Of a stretch of 64,000 nt of DNA, positions 7,590-16,866 are shown in pieces (the stretch's first letter is position 1; the number at the start of each line of letters is the position of its first letter). Source of the DNA: Streptomyces olivochromogenes (GTDB lineage Bacteria > Actinomycetota > Actinomycetes > Streptomycetales > Streptomycetaceae); contig NZ_KQ948452.1 of NCBI RefSeq assembly GCF_001514115.1, positions 284,140-348,139 of the forward strand, written 5' to 3'. The notes beneath the pieces are model-generated. The model was not told where the DNA came from. It saw nothing but the letters and a program-made list of their open reading frames with translations, and did not search any database. A program made the position numbers and the translations under genes.

Positions 7590-8588
7590 CTACGAGGCGT
7601 TTTCCCGGTACAGCGCCGCCAGCCGCACCGCGTCCCCCGCGAATCGGTCCCGCAGCGCCGCGGGCGAGAGCACCTCCACCTCGGGCCCGAGCCCCGTCAG
7701 TTGCCCATGGGCGACCTCCTCGGACTCGACGGGGAGAGTGACCGTCACCCAGCCCCGCCCGTCAGGGTCACCGCACCCGCCCAGCGCCTGTCTCGCGGAC
7801 GCGGGGTCGACGACGTACGCAAGTCTCCGCACGCCCTCCGGAGACAGCCGTACGACGGCCTCCGCCCGCAGGATGGAGCGTGCGAACCGCTCGGCCCGCT
7901 CCGCCCAGAACCCGGGCAGGTCGAACCCGTCCTCGCGGGTGAAGCACTCCGTGGCGGGCCGCACCTGCGTGAAGCGGTCGAGCCGGTAGACCCGGAAGGG
8001 GTCGGATCCGGCCGGCCCGGGCTCGGGCACCCGCGCGCACAGGTACCAGACGCCCGCCTTCAGTACGAGCCCGTACGGTTCGAGGACCCGCTCCACCTCG
8101 GCCGTCCCGCGCCGGTACCCCGCGGTGATCCGACGGTCGTCCCAGACCGCCTCCGCGACCGCGGGCAGCAGCTCGGGCGTCTCGGGCTCGTTGAACCACG
8201 CGGGCGCGTCCAGATGGAACCGCTGGCCCGCCGCCCGCGAGGCGTCCCGCAGGGAGGGGAGGAGGGCGGCGGACACCTTCAGGCGCGCGGCGGAGGCGGC
8301 GTCCTCCAGACCCATGTCCCGCAGGGCCCCCGGCACCCCGCTCAGGAACAGCGCCTCCGCCTCCGAACGCGCGAGGCCCGTCAGCCGGGTGCGGTAGCCG
8401 CCGATCAGGCGGTAGCCCCCGGCCCTGCCCCGGTCCGCGTACACCGGAACCCCCGCCTCCGACAGTGCCTGCGCGTCCCGCGTGATCGTCCGTTCGGACA
8501 CCTCGAGCTCCCGCGCCAGCTCGGCGGCCGTCATCGACGGCCGTGACTGGAGCAGCAGCACCATCTTGATCAGGCGGGCAGCACGCAT
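7590..8588 (-). CDS. YafY/DeoR-like transcriptional regulator with WYL domain
   Basis: A 332-residue regulator. Residues 1-60 form a winged helix-turn-helix (LIKMVLLLQSRPSMTAAELA then VSERTITRDAQALSEAGVPV). The WYL-type sensing domain follows in the central part (LEPYGLVLKAGVWYLCARVP, with the W-Y-L core, then VYRLDRFTQVRP), then a C-terminal WCX extension. WYL proteins bind nucleic-acid or nucleotide ligands and often act as repressors. It lies downstream of aceE on the same strand but is separated from it by a terminator-like hairpin, so it is probably transcribed independently. Confidence 0.9.
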   Translation of the reverse strand: MRAARLIKMVLLLQSRPSMTAAELARELEVSERTITRDAQALSEAGVPVYADRGRAGGYRLIGGYRTRLTGLARSEAEALFLSGVPGALRDMGLEDAASAARLKVSAALLPSLRDASRAAGQRFHLDAPAWFNEPETPELLPAVAEAVWDDRRITAGYRRGTAEVERVLEPYGLVLKAGVWYLCARVPEPGPAGSDPFRVYRLDRFTQVRPATECFTREDGFDLPGFWAERAERFARSILRAEAVVRLSPEGVRRLAYVVDPASARQALGGCGDPDGRGWVTVTLPVESEEVAHGQLTGLGPEVEVLSPAALRDRFAGDAVRLAALYRENAS

Positions 8589-8620
8589 ACGGCCATGATG
8601 CCGGGCCCCACTGACAGCGA

Positions 8621-8673
8621 AGGGGCGCCGCCGGAACGCCGAAGGGCGCGGCGGCCGTAGCCACCGCGCCCCT
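8621..8673 (-). terminator. Probable terminator after aceE
   Basis: Nested inverted repeats: an outer stem AGGGGCGC (8621-8628) with GCGCCCCT (8666-8673) and an inner GCCGCC/GGCGGC pair. It sits 40 bp beyond the aceE stop and 33 bp before the WYL start. No clean T-run is seen, as is usual in Streptomyces. Confidence 0.55.
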
Positions 8674-8714
8674 CGCGAAACACACGAAACGAAACGCAGG
8701 AAACAGGCGGACCG

Positions 8715-11426
8715 TCAGAGTCCGTAACGCTCCCGCGCCTCCTTCACCGCGGACGCCTTGACCTCGCCCCGCCGTGCCAGCTGCGCCAGCGCCGCGACGA
8801 CGATCGACTGCGCGTCGACGCCGAAGTGGCGACGGGCCGCCGCACGGGTGTCGGAGAGGCCGAAGCCGTCGGCACCGAGCGAGGAGTAGTCCTGTTCGAC
8901 CCACTGAGCGATCTGGTCCGGGACCTGGCGCATGTAGTCGGAGACCGCGAGCACCGGGCCCTCGGCGCCGTTCAGCGCCTGGCGGACGAACGGCACCCGC
9001 TCCTCGCCGCGCAGCAGGGCCGCGTCGGCCTCCAGCGCGTCGCGCCGCAGTTCCGTCCAGGAGGTCGCGGACCACACGTCGGCGGCCACGCCCCACTCCT
9101 CGGCGAGCAGCTTCTGCGCCTCGAGGGTCCAGTGGATCGCCGTGCCGGAGCCCAGCAGCTGGATGCGCGGGGCGTTGGCGACGGGGGACAGGCCCGCCGA
9201 CTCGGCCGTGTTGAAGCGGTACAGGCCCTTGACGATGCCCTCGTCGATACCGAGGCCGGCCGGCTTGGCGGGCTGCGGCATCGGCTCGTTGTAGACCGTC
9301 AGGTAGTAGAAGACGTTCGAGTCCTCGCCCGGGGCCGCCTCGCCGTACATCCGGCGCAGACCGTCCTTGACGATCGTCGCGATCTCGTACGCGAACGCCG
9401 GGTCGTAGGACAGGGCGGCCGGGTTGGTCGCCGCGATGACCGGGGAGTGGCCGTCGGCGTGCTGGAGGCCCTCGCCCGTCAGCGTCGTACGGCCGGCCGT
9501 GGCGCCGACGAGGAAGCCGCGGCCGAGCTGGTCGCCGAGCTGCCACATCTGGTCGGCCGTGCGCTGCCAGCCGAACATCGAGTAGAAGATGTAGAAGGGG
9601 ATCATCGCCTCGCCGTGCGTGGCGTACGCGGTGGACGCGGCGATGAAGTCCGCCATGGAGCCGGCCTCGGTGATCCCCTCGTTGAGGATCTGGCCGTCCT
9701 TGGCCTCCTTGTAGTACATCAGCTGGTCGCGGTCGACCGGCTCGTACGTCTGGCCCTTGGGCGAGTAGATGCCGAGGGAGGGGAAGAGGCTCTCCATGCC
9801 GAAGGTGCGCGCCTCGTCGGGGACGATCGGCACCCAGCGCTTCCCGGTCTCCTTGTCGCGGACGAGGTCCTTGACCAGGCGGACGAAGGCCATCGTGGTC
9901 GCCACGTTCTGCGAGCCGGAGCCCTTGTCGAAGGACGCGAACGCCTTGTCGGCGGGGGCGGGCAGCGGGGCGAGCGCGTGCGTACGGCGGGCCGGGGCCG
10001 GGCCGCCGAGGGCCGCGCGGCGCTCCTGGAGGTAACGGACCTCGGGGGAGTCGGCGCCCGGGTGGCCGTAGGGGACCACGCCGTCGACGAACTGGCTGTC
10101 GGAGATGGGCAGCTCGAGCAGGTCACGCATCTGCTTGAACTCGTCCGTCGACAGCTTCTTCATCTGGTGGTTGGCGTTCTTGGACGCGAAGCCCTCGCCG
10201 AGCGTGAAGCCCTTGACCGTCTGGGCCAGGATCACCGTCGGCGCGCCCTTGTGAGCGAGGGCGGCGCGGTAGGCCGCGTACACCTTGCGGGACTCGTGGC
10301 CGCCGCGGGAGAGGTGGAAGCACTCGGTGATCTTGTCGTCGGTGAGCAGCTTCGCCATCTCGACGAGCGCCGGGTCGGCGCCGAAGAAGTCCTGGCGGAT
10401 GTAGGCGGCGTCGCGGGTCTGGTACGTCTGCACCTGCGCGTCGGGTACCTCGCGTAGGCGGCGTACGAGCGCGCCCGTGGTGTCGAGCTGGAACAGCTCG
10501 TCCCAGGCCGAGCCCCACAGCGACTTCACGACGTTCCAGCCGGCGCCGCGGAACTGGGCCTCCAGCTCCTGCACGATCTTGAAGTTGGCGCGGACCGGGC
10601 CGTCGAGGCGCTGCAGGTTGCAGTTGATGACGAAGGTCAGGTTGTCCAGGCCCTCGCGAGAGGCGAGTGCGAGTGCCGCGGTCGACTCGGGCTCGTCCAT
10701 CTCGCCGTCGCCGAGGAACGCCCACACGTGGGACTGCGAGACGTCCTTGATGCCGCGGCTGGTCAGATAGCGGTTGAAGCGCGCCTGGTAGATCGCCGAC
10801 AGCGGGCCGAGGCCCATCGAGACGGTCGGGAACTCCCAGAGCCAGGGCAGGCGCCGCGGGTGCGGGTACGACGGGAGGCCGTTGCCGCCCGCCTCCTGGC
10901 GGAAGTTGTCGAGGTGCTGCTCGGTGAGCCGGCCGTCGAGGAAGGCGCGGGCGTAGATGCCGGGGGAGGCGTGGCCCTGGATGTAGAGCTGGTCGCCGGA
11001 GCCGGGAGCCTCCTGGGACTCCTTGCCCTTGAAGAAGTGGTTGAAGCCGGTCTCGTAGAGCCAGGCCGCGGAGGCGAAGGTGGCGATGTGGCCGCCGACG
11101 CCGTGTTTCGCGCCCCGGGTCACCATCGCGGCCGCGTTCCAGCGGTTCCAGGCGGTGATCCGGGCTTCCATCGCCTCGTCGCCGTCCACGACGGGCTCGG
11201 CGGCGGTGGGGATGGTGTTGACGTAGTCGGTCTCAAGCAGCTTGGGCAGCGCGAGACCGTTGCCCTCGGCGCGCTCCAGCGTGCGGCGCATCAAGTACGC
11301 GGCACGGTGCGGCCCGGCCGCCTGGGTGACGGCGTCCAGGGAGGCCTGCCATTCGGCGGTCTCCTCGGGGTCGCGGTCCGGGAGCTGGTCGAGCTCGCTC
11401 GGCTGGATTGCGGTGGGGTCGGTCAT
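8715..11426 (-). CDS. aceE: Pyruvate dehydrogenase E1 component, homodimeric type
   Basis: A 903-residue thiamine-diphosphate enzyme that decarboxylates pyruvate and acetylates the lipoyl domain of E2 in the PDH complex. Length and sequence match the homodimeric AceE family. There is GDGEMDEPESTAALALASRE (ThDP/Mg motif GDGE...), VINCNLQRLDGPVR, ILAQTVKGFTLGEGFASKN and EGITEAGSMADFIAA. The start ATG follows a GGAAGGCGG ribosome binding site. Upstream on the same strand lies a GntR/FCD regulator with a palindrome in between. E2 and E3 genes occur 2 kb away, in line with the actinobacterial use of a SucB-type E2 with AceE. Confidence 0.97.
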   Translation of the reverse strand: MTDPTAIQPSELDQLPDRDPEETAEWQASLDAVTQAAGPHRAAYLMRRTLERAEGNGLALPKLLETDYVNTIPTAAEPVVDGDEAMEARITAWNRWNAAAMVTRGAKHGVGGHIATFASAAWLYETGFNHFFKGKESQEAPGSGDQLYIQGHASPGIYARAFLDGRLTEQHLDNFRQEAGGNGLPSYPHPRRLPWLWEFPTVSMGLGPLSAIYQARFNRYLTSRGIKDVSQSHVWAFLGDGEMDEPESTAALALASREGLDNLTFVINCNLQRLDGPVRANFKIVQELEAQFRGAGWNVVKSLWGSAWDELFQLDTTGALVRRLREVPDAQVQTYQTRDAAYIRQDFFGADPALVEMAKLLTDDKITECFHLSRGGHESRKVYAAYRAALAHKGAPTVILAQTVKGFTLGEGFASKNANHQMKKLSTDEFKQMRDLLELPISDSQFVDGVVPYGHPGADSPEVRYLQERRAALGGPAPARRTHALAPLPAPADKAFASFDKGSGSQNVATTMAFVRLVKDLVRDKETGKRWVPIVPDEARTFGMESLFPSLGIYSPKGQTYEPVDRDQLMYYKEAKDGQILNEGITEAGSMADFIAASTAYATHGEAMIPFYIFYSMFGWQRTADQMWQLGDQLGRGFLVGATAGRTTLTGEGLQHADGHSPVIAATNPAALSYDPAFAYEIATIVKDGLRRMYGEAAPGEDSNVFYYLTVYNEPMPQPAKPAGLGIDEGIVKGLYRFNTAESAGLSPVANAPRIQLLGSGTAIHWTLEAQKLLAEEWGVAADVWSATSWTELRRDALEADAALLRGEERVPFVRQALNGAEGPVLAVSDYMRQVPDQIAQWVEQDYSSLGADGFGLSDTRAAARRHFGVDAQSIVVAALAQLARRGEVKASAVKEARERYGL

Positions 11427-11551
11427 TGCGCCGCCTTCCGGATGCGGAGGGGGGTTCCCTCATCGGCAAGGGGTTTTCGGGGGTGCCCTTATGTCTTTGG
11501 CAGGACAGGGCGGCGGGCTCCGGTGGGAGCCCAGCGCTGACTGTAACTCCC

Positions 11552-11568
11552 TGATCGATGATCGATCA
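11552..11568. promoter_or_regulatory. Perfect 17-bp palindrome, candidate operator upstream of aceE
   Basis: TGATCGATGATCGATCA is an 8+1+8 perfect palindrome, 126 bp upstream of the aceE start and 123 bp downstream of the GntR-family gene on the same strand. Position and symmetry suit a dimeric regulator site. Assignment to the neighbouring GntR/FCD protein is inference; it does not show the canonical GT-N-AC core of many GntR sites. The remaining bases of the 11427-11690 gap show no gene. Confidence 0.45.
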
Positions 11569-11690
11569 AAGGGTTGAAGGCGAAAACCTCTTCGTAGCGC
11601 AAAAGTCGGCACGGGGTGCCTTGACGGCAGGCACGGGGTGCCTTGGATTCCCAGGGTTTCCCCAGGTGAGCGTGGGTGCGCTCGGCTGTG

Positions 11691-12314
11691 TCACGGGCGC
11701 GGCGCGCAGCCCAGCACATGCGCCTTCACCAGGTCGGCGATCAGCGGATCCCGGCGCCGGAAGGCGTCCACGAGCGCCTCGTGCTCCTCCGCGTACGACT
11801 GCTGGACGGTGCCCAGCCAGCGGATGGACAGGGCAGTGAAGACCTCGATGCCCAGGCCCTCCCAGGTGTGCAGGAGGACGGAGTTGCCCGCGGCGCGCAC
11901 GAGTTCGCGGTGGAAGGCGACGGTGTGACGGACCTGACCGGTGCCGTCCGACAGCCGGTCGGCCTCGTACAGCGCCGTGACGTGCGGTTCCAGGGCCGAG
12001 CAGTCCTGGGCGAGCCGCTCGGCCGCCAGCTCGGCCGCGATGGCCTCCAGACCGGCCCGTACGGGGTAGCTCTCCTCCAGGTCGGCGGCGGTCAGGTTGC
12101 GCACGCGCACACCCTTGTTGGGCGCCGACTCGATCAGCCGCAGCGACTCCAGTTCGCGCAGTGCCTCCCGCACCGGGGTCTGGCTGACCTCCAGCTCGGT
12201 CGCGATCCGCCGCTCGACGATCCGCTCACCCGGCTTCCAGCGCCCGCTGACGATCCCCTCCACGATGTGCTCGCGGATCTGTTCGCGCAGCGAGTGGACG
12301 ACGGGCGCGGTCAT
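11691..12314 (-). CDS. GntR family transcriptional regulator, FadR-like (FCD domain)
   Basis: A 207-residue regulator. The N-terminal winged helix (residues about 5-75) contains LREQIREHIVEGIVSGRWKP, GERIVERRIATELEVSQTPV and REALRELESLRLIE, the hallmark GntR helix-turn-helix. An all-helical FCD effector domain follows, with a D/H metal-ligand pattern (HVTALYEADR, TVAFHRELVRAAGN, SYAEEHEALVDAFR) as in FadR/PdhR-type sensors of carboxylates. It lies immediately upstream of aceE on the same strand, so pyruvate- or lactate-responsive control of PDH is a plausible inference. ATG at 12314 has an AAGGAG ribosome binding site. Confidence 0.92.
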   Translation of the reverse strand: MTAPVVHSLREQIREHIVEGIVSGRWKPGERIVERRIATELEVSQTPVREALRELESLRLIESAPNKGVRVRNLTAADLEESYPVRAGLEAIAAELAAERLAQDCSALEPHVTALYEADRLSDGTGQVRHTVAFHRELVRAAGNSVLLHTWEGLGIEVFTALSIRWLGTVQQSYAEEHEALVDAFRRRDPLIADLVKAHVLGCAPRP

Positions 12315-12605
12315 GAGGGGCTCCTTCGTTGGGGGTGGGCCGGCCCCAAGGGCGTTTGACCTTTAGACAATAAGGCCGCAGCCCCGTCGGAGAGAGGCGT
12401 ACGGGGGCGCTTTCATGCAGGTGAGACGAGACTTACACGCTGTCAGAGCGGCCGCGGACGTAAAGACCCGTACCGGGTGGGGTCCGGAGGCGTCACGTCC
12501 GTGTCACCCGGAGAACCCGCGGGCCCCGCACGGAGTGTGGGTCGGCACAGGGGTTTCGGCGCGGGGGTCTCCACGGGGGGCTCCCGCGAACGCCAGGGGG
12601 TCGGC

Positions 12606-13253
12606 ATGGGCGGATGGGGACGGAAGCGGGCGCTGCGCTGGGCTGCGGTCGCCGGGGCGGTCGCGGCCGTGGCGGCGTGCGGGCCCGTGGACACGGGGGC
12701 GGCCGTGCGGCCGAGTGCGACGCGGGCCCACGGCACCTCGGTCGGCTCCGGCGGGGCGTGTGTCTTCGTCAAGCCGGACGGCGCGCAGAAGTTCGGGCAT
12801 GTCGGCTGGGGCTTCCGGATCACCGGCACCGACCGCTGGGTGTACGGCGCGGTGGAGAACCCGTCGAACGCGCTCTACACCCCGCCCGGCGGCGACATCG
12901 GCGCCTGGCACGCGGAGGGCACGTACGCGCGGATGCTCGGCGACATGTCACGTGACGCAAACCACCCAGGGAAGTCCACGCACCCGTACAGCCGCTACCG
13001 CTGCACGGACTCGGCGACCAGTGACGTGAACTCCGCCCGCGCCATGATCCGTACGGTCGAGAAGCGGGGCTTCCTCGTCGGCGTCGACCCGCGGACGGGG
13101 GACCTCGGCTCGCGCGACTGCCTGGACGCCACGTACGACGTCCTCAGGGCGTACCGGACGCGGCATCTGACACCCGCGTACCCGACGGAGATTCCGAACC
13201 TGTGGGTGGAGACGTTGGTGCTGTGGTCGGACAGCGCGCTGAAGCCGCGGTGA
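12606..13253 (+). CDS. Secreted lipoprotein of unknown function
   Basis: A 215-residue protein starting at ATG 12606 with an AGGGGG ribosome binding site. The signal peptide (GGWGRKRALRWAAVAGAVAA) ends in a lipobox VAAC at about residue 24, so it should be a membrane-attached lipoprotein. The mature part has FVKPDGAQKFGHVGWGFRIT, NPSNALYTPPGG, TYARMLGDMSRDANHPGKS and a Cys pair (RYRCTDS, SRDCLDA). No assigned family is recognised. It is divergent from the GntR gene across a 291-bp gap that holds no other gene, and converges on sucB with a shared terminator. Confidence 0.75.
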   Translation: MGGWGRKRALRWAAVAGAVAAVAACGPVDTGAAVRPSATRAHGTSVGSGGACVFVKPDGAQKFGHVGWGFRITGTDRWVYGAVENPSNALYTPPGGDIGAWHAEGTYARMLGDMSRDANHPGKSTHPYSRYRCTDSATSDVNSARAMIRTVEKRGFLVGVDPRTGDLGSRDCLDATYDVLRAYRTRHLTPAYPTEIPNLWVETLVLWSDSALKPR

Positions 13254-13273
13254 CCTGCGGCGGAAACGCGAAG

Positions 13274-13301
13274 CCCCCGTCCGGAAGGTTCCGGACGGGG
13301 G
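13274..13301. terminator. Bidirectional terminator between lipoprotein gene and sucB
   Basis: A perfect 13-bp inverted repeat CCCCCGTCCGGAA-gg-TTCCGGACGGGGG lies between two convergent stop codons (13253 and 13322). It can serve both strands. Confidence 0.85.
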
Positions 13302-13321
13302 CAGCGCGCGAGCGGGGGTGG

Positions 13322-15124
13322 TTACAGGCCGAGCTCGACCTCGAACTCGCCCGCCTCCAGGATCGCCTTGACCGCGGTCAGGTAACGGGCCGCGTCGGCG
13401 CCGTCCACCAGACGGTGGTCGTAGGAGAGCGTCAGGTAGGTCATGTCGCGGACGCCGATGACCGTACCCTCCTCCGTCTCGATGACGGCCGGACGCTTGA
13501 CCGTGGCACCGATGCCGAGGATCGCGACCTGGTTCGGCGGCACGATGATCGTGTCGAAGAGCGCGCCGCGCGAGCCGGTGTTGGAGATGGTGAAGGTCCC
13601 GCCGGACAGCTCGTCCGGAGTGATCTTGTTCGCCCGGACCTTGCCCGCCAGCTCGGCGGTGGCCTTGGCGATGCCGGCGATGTTCAGGTCGCCCGCGTGC
13701 TTGATGACCGGGGTCATCAGGCCCTTCTCCGAGTCCACCGCGATACCGATGTTCTCGGTGTCGAAGTAGGTGATCGTGCCCTCGTCCACGTTGATCCGGG
13801 CGTTGACGGCCGGGTGGGCCTTCAGCGCCTGGGCCGCGGCCTTCACGAAGAACGGCATCGGGGAGAGCTTGACGCCCTCGCGGGCCGCGAAGGAGTCCTT
13901 CGCCTGCGCGCGCAGCCGCATCAGGCGGGTGACGTCGACCTCGACGACCGAGGACAGCTGGGCCTGCTCGTGCAGGGCCTTCACCATGTTGTCGCCGATG
14001 ACCTTGCGGATGCGGGGCATCTTGACGGTCTGACCGCGCAGCGGGGAGACCTCAAGGGCCGGCGCCTTCTTGGCCGCCGGGGCGGCGGCAGCGGCCGGAG
14101 CCGGGGCAGCGGCGGCGGCCTTCGCGGCCTCGGCGGCGGCGAGGACGTCCTGCTTGCGGATACGGCCGCCGACGCCGGTGCCCTTGACGGAGGCCAGGTC
14201 GACGTAGTTCTCCGCGGCGAGCTTGCGCACCAGCGGGGTCACGTACGCGCCGTCGTCACCGGCGAGCGCGGCGGGCGCGGGAGCCGGGGTGACGGGCGCG
14301 GCAACCGGCGCGGGGGCCGGAGCCGGCGCGGCGGGCGCGACCGGGGCGGCGGCCTGGACCGGAGCCGGGGGCGCGACCGGGGCCGCCGGAGCGACCGGGG
14401 CCGGGGCGGGCGCCGGAGCCGCGGGGGCGGCCGGGGCCGGGGCGGCAGCGGCGGGGGCCGGAGCCGCGGGAGCCGGAGCGGCGGCCGGAGCCGCGCCCGG
14501 GGCACCGATGACGGCGAGCTTCGCGCCGACCTCGGCGGTCTCGTCCTCGCCGACCACGATCTCCAGCAGCACGCCGGCGACCGGCGCGGGGATCTCGGTG
14601 TCGACCTTGTCCGTGGAGACCTCGAGCAGCGGCTCGTCCTCCGCGACCTCCTCGCCGACCTCCTTCAGCCAGCGGGTGACGGTGCCCTCGGTGACCGACT
14701 CGCCCAGCGCGGGCAGCACGACGTCGGTACCGGAGACGCCACCGGCCGGGGCGGCGGGAGCGGGAGCGGCGGCGGGGGCCGGGGCGGCCGGGGCCGCGGG
14801 GGCCTCGGCGACCGGGGCGGGAGCGGCCGGAGCCGGGGCGGCCACGGGCTCGGCGGCCGGAGCGGGGGCGGCGGCGGGCGCGCCCGTGCCGTCGTCGATG
14901 ACGGCCAGCTCGGCGCCGACCTCGACCGTCTCGTCCTCGGCGACCTTGATGGAGGCGAGGACACCGGCGGCGGGGGAGGGGATCTCGGTGTCGACCTTGT
15001 CGGTCGACACCTCGAGCAGCGGCTCGTCGGCCTCGACGCGCTCGCCCTCGGCCTTCAGCCAGCGAGTGACAGTGCCCTCGGTGACGCTCTCACCGAGCGC
15101 CGGAAGGGTTACGGAAACCGCCAT
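13322..15124 (-). CDS. sucB: Dihydrolipoamide acyltransferase E2 (SucB/OdhB type), two lipoyl domains
   Basis: A 600-residue multidomain E2. There are two lipoyl domains (residues about 1-80 and 135-215), each with the lipoylated Lys in [10 protein letters not shown]. Long Ala/Pro-rich linkers join them. A peripheral E3-binding domain follows ([20 protein letters not shown]). The C-terminal catalytic domain has the active-site His in [15 protein letters not shown]. Annotated as succinyltransferase in streptomycetes; in actinobacteria the same E2 serves both pyruvate and 2-oxoglutarate dehydrogenases, so it probably pairs with the nearby AceE. It lies 92 bp downstream of lpd on the same strand, suggesting an operon. 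Confidence 0.95.
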   Translation of the reverse strand: MAVSVTLPALGESVTEGTVTRWLKAEGERVEADEPLLEVSTDKVDTEIPSPAAGVLASIKVAEDETVEVGAELAVIDDGTGAPAAAPAPAAEPVAAPAPAAPAPVAEAPAAPAAPAPAAAPAPAAPAGGVSGTDVVLPALGESVTEGTVTRWLKEVGEEVAEDEPLLEVSTDKVDTEIPAPVAGVLLEIVVGEDETAEVGAKLAVIGAPGAAPAAAPAPAAPAPAAAAPAPAAPAAPAPAPAPVAPAAPVAPPAPVQAAAPVAPAAPAPAPAPVAAPVTPAPAPAALAGDDGAYVTPLVRKLAAENYVDLASVKGTGVGGRIRKQDVLAAAEAAKAAAAAPAPAAAAAPAAKKAPALEVSPLRGQTVKMPRIRKVIGDNMVKALHEQAQLSSVVEVDVTRLMRLRAQAKDSFAAREGVKLSPMPFFVKAAAQALKAHPAVNARINVDEGTITYFDTENIGIAVDSEKGLMTPVIKHAGDLNIAGIAKATAELAGKVRANKITPDELSGGTFTISNTGSRGALFDTIIVPPNQVAILGIGATVKRPAVIETEEGTVIGVRDMTYLTLSYDHRLVDGADAARYLTAVKAILEAGEFEVELGL

Positions 15125-15216
15125 GGTTTCTGTTGCTCCTTACGAATGGTGCGGAAGTCTGTGGTCGTCGTCGCGCCCAGGGGCGACGCGATGACTGAAA
15201 TCAGCCGGGGACTGGA

Positions 15217-16605
15217 TCAGTCGTGCGAGTGCAGCGGCTTGCCCGCGAGGGCCAGGTGGGCCTCGCCGAGCGCCTCGTTCTGCGTCGGGTGGGCGTGGAT
15301 GAGCTGGGCGACCTCGGCGGGCAGCGCCTCCCAGTTGTAGATCAGCTGGGCTTCGCCGACCTGCTCGCCCATGCGGTCGCCGACCATGTGGACGCCGACC
15401 ACGGCACCGTCCTTCACCTGGACGAGCTTGATCTCGCCCGCGGTGTTGAGGATCTTGCTCTTGCCGTTGCCCGCGAGGTTGTACTTCAGGGCGACGACCT
15501 TGTCCGCGCCGTAGATCTCCTTGGCCTTGGCCTCGGTGATGCCCACGGAGGCGACCTCGGGGTGGCAGTACGTCACCCGGGGGACACCGTCGTAGTCGAT
15601 CGGAACGGTCTTGAGACCGGCCAGACGCTCCGCCACCAGGATGCCCTCGGCGAAGCCGACGTGCGCGAGCTGGAGCGTCGGGACCAGGTCGCCGACGGCG
15701 GAGATGGTCGGGACGTTCGTCCGCATGTACTCGTCGACCAGGACGTAACCGCGGTCCATCGCGACGCCCTGCTCCTCGTAGCCGAGACCGGCCGAGACCG
15801 GGCCGCGGCCGACGGCGACGAGCAGGACCTCGGCCTCGAACTCCTTGCCGTCGGCGAGGGTGACCTTGACACCGTTCTGGGTGTACTCGGCCTTCGAGAA
15901 GAAGGTGCCCAGGTTGAACTTGATGCCGCGCTTGCGGAACGCGCGCTCAAGAAGCTTGGAGGAGTTCTCGTCCTCGACCGGGACGAGGTGCTTGAGGCCC
16001 TCGATCACCGTCACGTCGGTGCCGAAGGACTTCCACGCGGAGGCGAACTCGACGCCGATGACGCCGCCGCCGAGCACGATCGCGGACTGCGGGACGCGGT
16101 CCAGGACCAGCGCGTGGTCGGAGGAGATGATCCGGTTGCCGTCGATCACCAGGCCCGGCAGCGACTTCGGCACGGAGCCGGTCGCGAGCAGCACGTGGCG
16201 GCCCTGGATGCGCTGGCCGTTCACGTCGACCGAGGTGGGGGAGGACAGTCGGCCCTCACCCTCGATGTACGTCACCTTGCGGGACGCGATGAGACCCTGC
16301 AGGCCCTTGTACAGGCCCGAGATGACCCCGTCCTTGTACTTGTGGACGGCCGGGACGTCGATGCCCTCGAAGGTGGCCTTGACGCCGAACTGCTCGCTCT
16401 CGCGGGCCTGGTCGGCGATCTCGCCCGCGTGCAGCAGGGCCTTGGTGGGGATGCATCCCCGGTGCAGGCAGGTGCCTCCGACCTTGTCCTTCTCGATCAG
16501 GGCGACGTCCAGGCCCAGCTGCGCCCCGCGGAGCGCCGCGGCGTAACCGCCACTGCCACCGCCGAGGATCACTAGGTCGAAAACGGTGCTGGCGTCGTTC
16601 GCCAC
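15217..16605 (-). CDS. lpdA: Dihydrolipoyl dehydrogenase (E3)
   Basis: A 462-residue flavoprotein disulfide reductase that reoxidises the E2 lipoyl groups with NAD. N-terminal FAD motif LVILGGGSGGYAAALRGAQL, redox-active disulfide GGTCLHRGCIPTKALL (residues about 43-48), NAD motif AIVLGGGVIGVEFASAW, and the C-terminal catalytic His-Glu dyad HAHPTQNEALGE. GTG at 16605 was chosen over the longer frame: GGAGG lies 7 nt upstream and the FAD motif begins about residue 9. It is upstream of sucB on the same strand. Confidence 0.96.
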   Translation of the reverse strand: MANDASTVFDLVILGGGSGGYAAALRGAQLGLDVALIEKDKVGGTCLHRGCIPTKALLHAGEIADQARESEQFGVKATFEGIDVPAVHKYKDGVISGLYKGLQGLIASRKVTYIEGEGRLSSPTSVDVNGQRIQGRHVLLATGSVPKSLPGLVIDGNRIISSDHALVLDRVPQSAIVLGGGVIGVEFASAWKSFGTDVTVIEGLKHLVPVEDENSSKLLERAFRKRGIKFNLGTFFSKAEYTQNGVKVTLADGKEFEAEVLLVAVGRGPVSAGLGYEEQGVAMDRGYVLVDEYMRTNVPTISAVGDLVPTLQLAHVGFAEGILVAERLAGLKTVPIDYDGVPRVTYCHPEVASVGITEAKAKEIYGADKVVALKYNLAGNGKSKILNTAGEIKLVQVKDGAVVGVHMVGDRMGEQVGEAQLIYNWEALPAEVAQLIHAHPTQNEALGEAHLALAGKPLHSHD

Positions 16606-16788
16606 GTCACGTCCTCCATGCATGTGCGCCACGCCGGTCTCCAGTGACCGGTCGGCGGCTGGTGTCCGGCCGCTCTTCTTCGGCCCTGTGGTGGGGGCCC
16701 TGTCCTGCCGAGAACCCATCTTCGCACTTGTCCGGAGCGTTCGAGACGCCGGGCCTGTGTGTGAGAAGTCGCACTGTCCGAATACGGG

Positions 16789-16827
16789 CGGTACCTCCGC
16801 GCCCCGAAAGGGGACACGGAGGTACCG
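16789..16827 (-). terminator. Terminator downstream of pepA
   Basis: A long hairpin: CGGTACCTCCG (16789-16799) pairs with CGGAGGTACCG (16817-16827), with an inner CCCC-GAAA-GGGG tetraloop stem. It lies 40 bp beyond the pepA stop and isolates pepA from the lpd-sucB unit. Confidence 0.85.
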
Positions 16828-16866
16828 CGTGACCGGCCACGCATCACCCGCGGCCGTGAAGCACCG

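Noticed and set aside
12361..12376. TTGTC-N5-GTCAA near-palindrome upstream of the GntR gene as its operator
   Set aside because: Short, imperfect and common in sequence; too weak compared with the perfect palindrome before aceE.
13202..15340. A 712-residue plus-strand frame rich in Gly/Arg/Asp across sucB
   Set aside because: It is the antisense shadow of the E2 gene, produced by GC-rich Ala/Pro linkers; no domain, no ribosome binding site.
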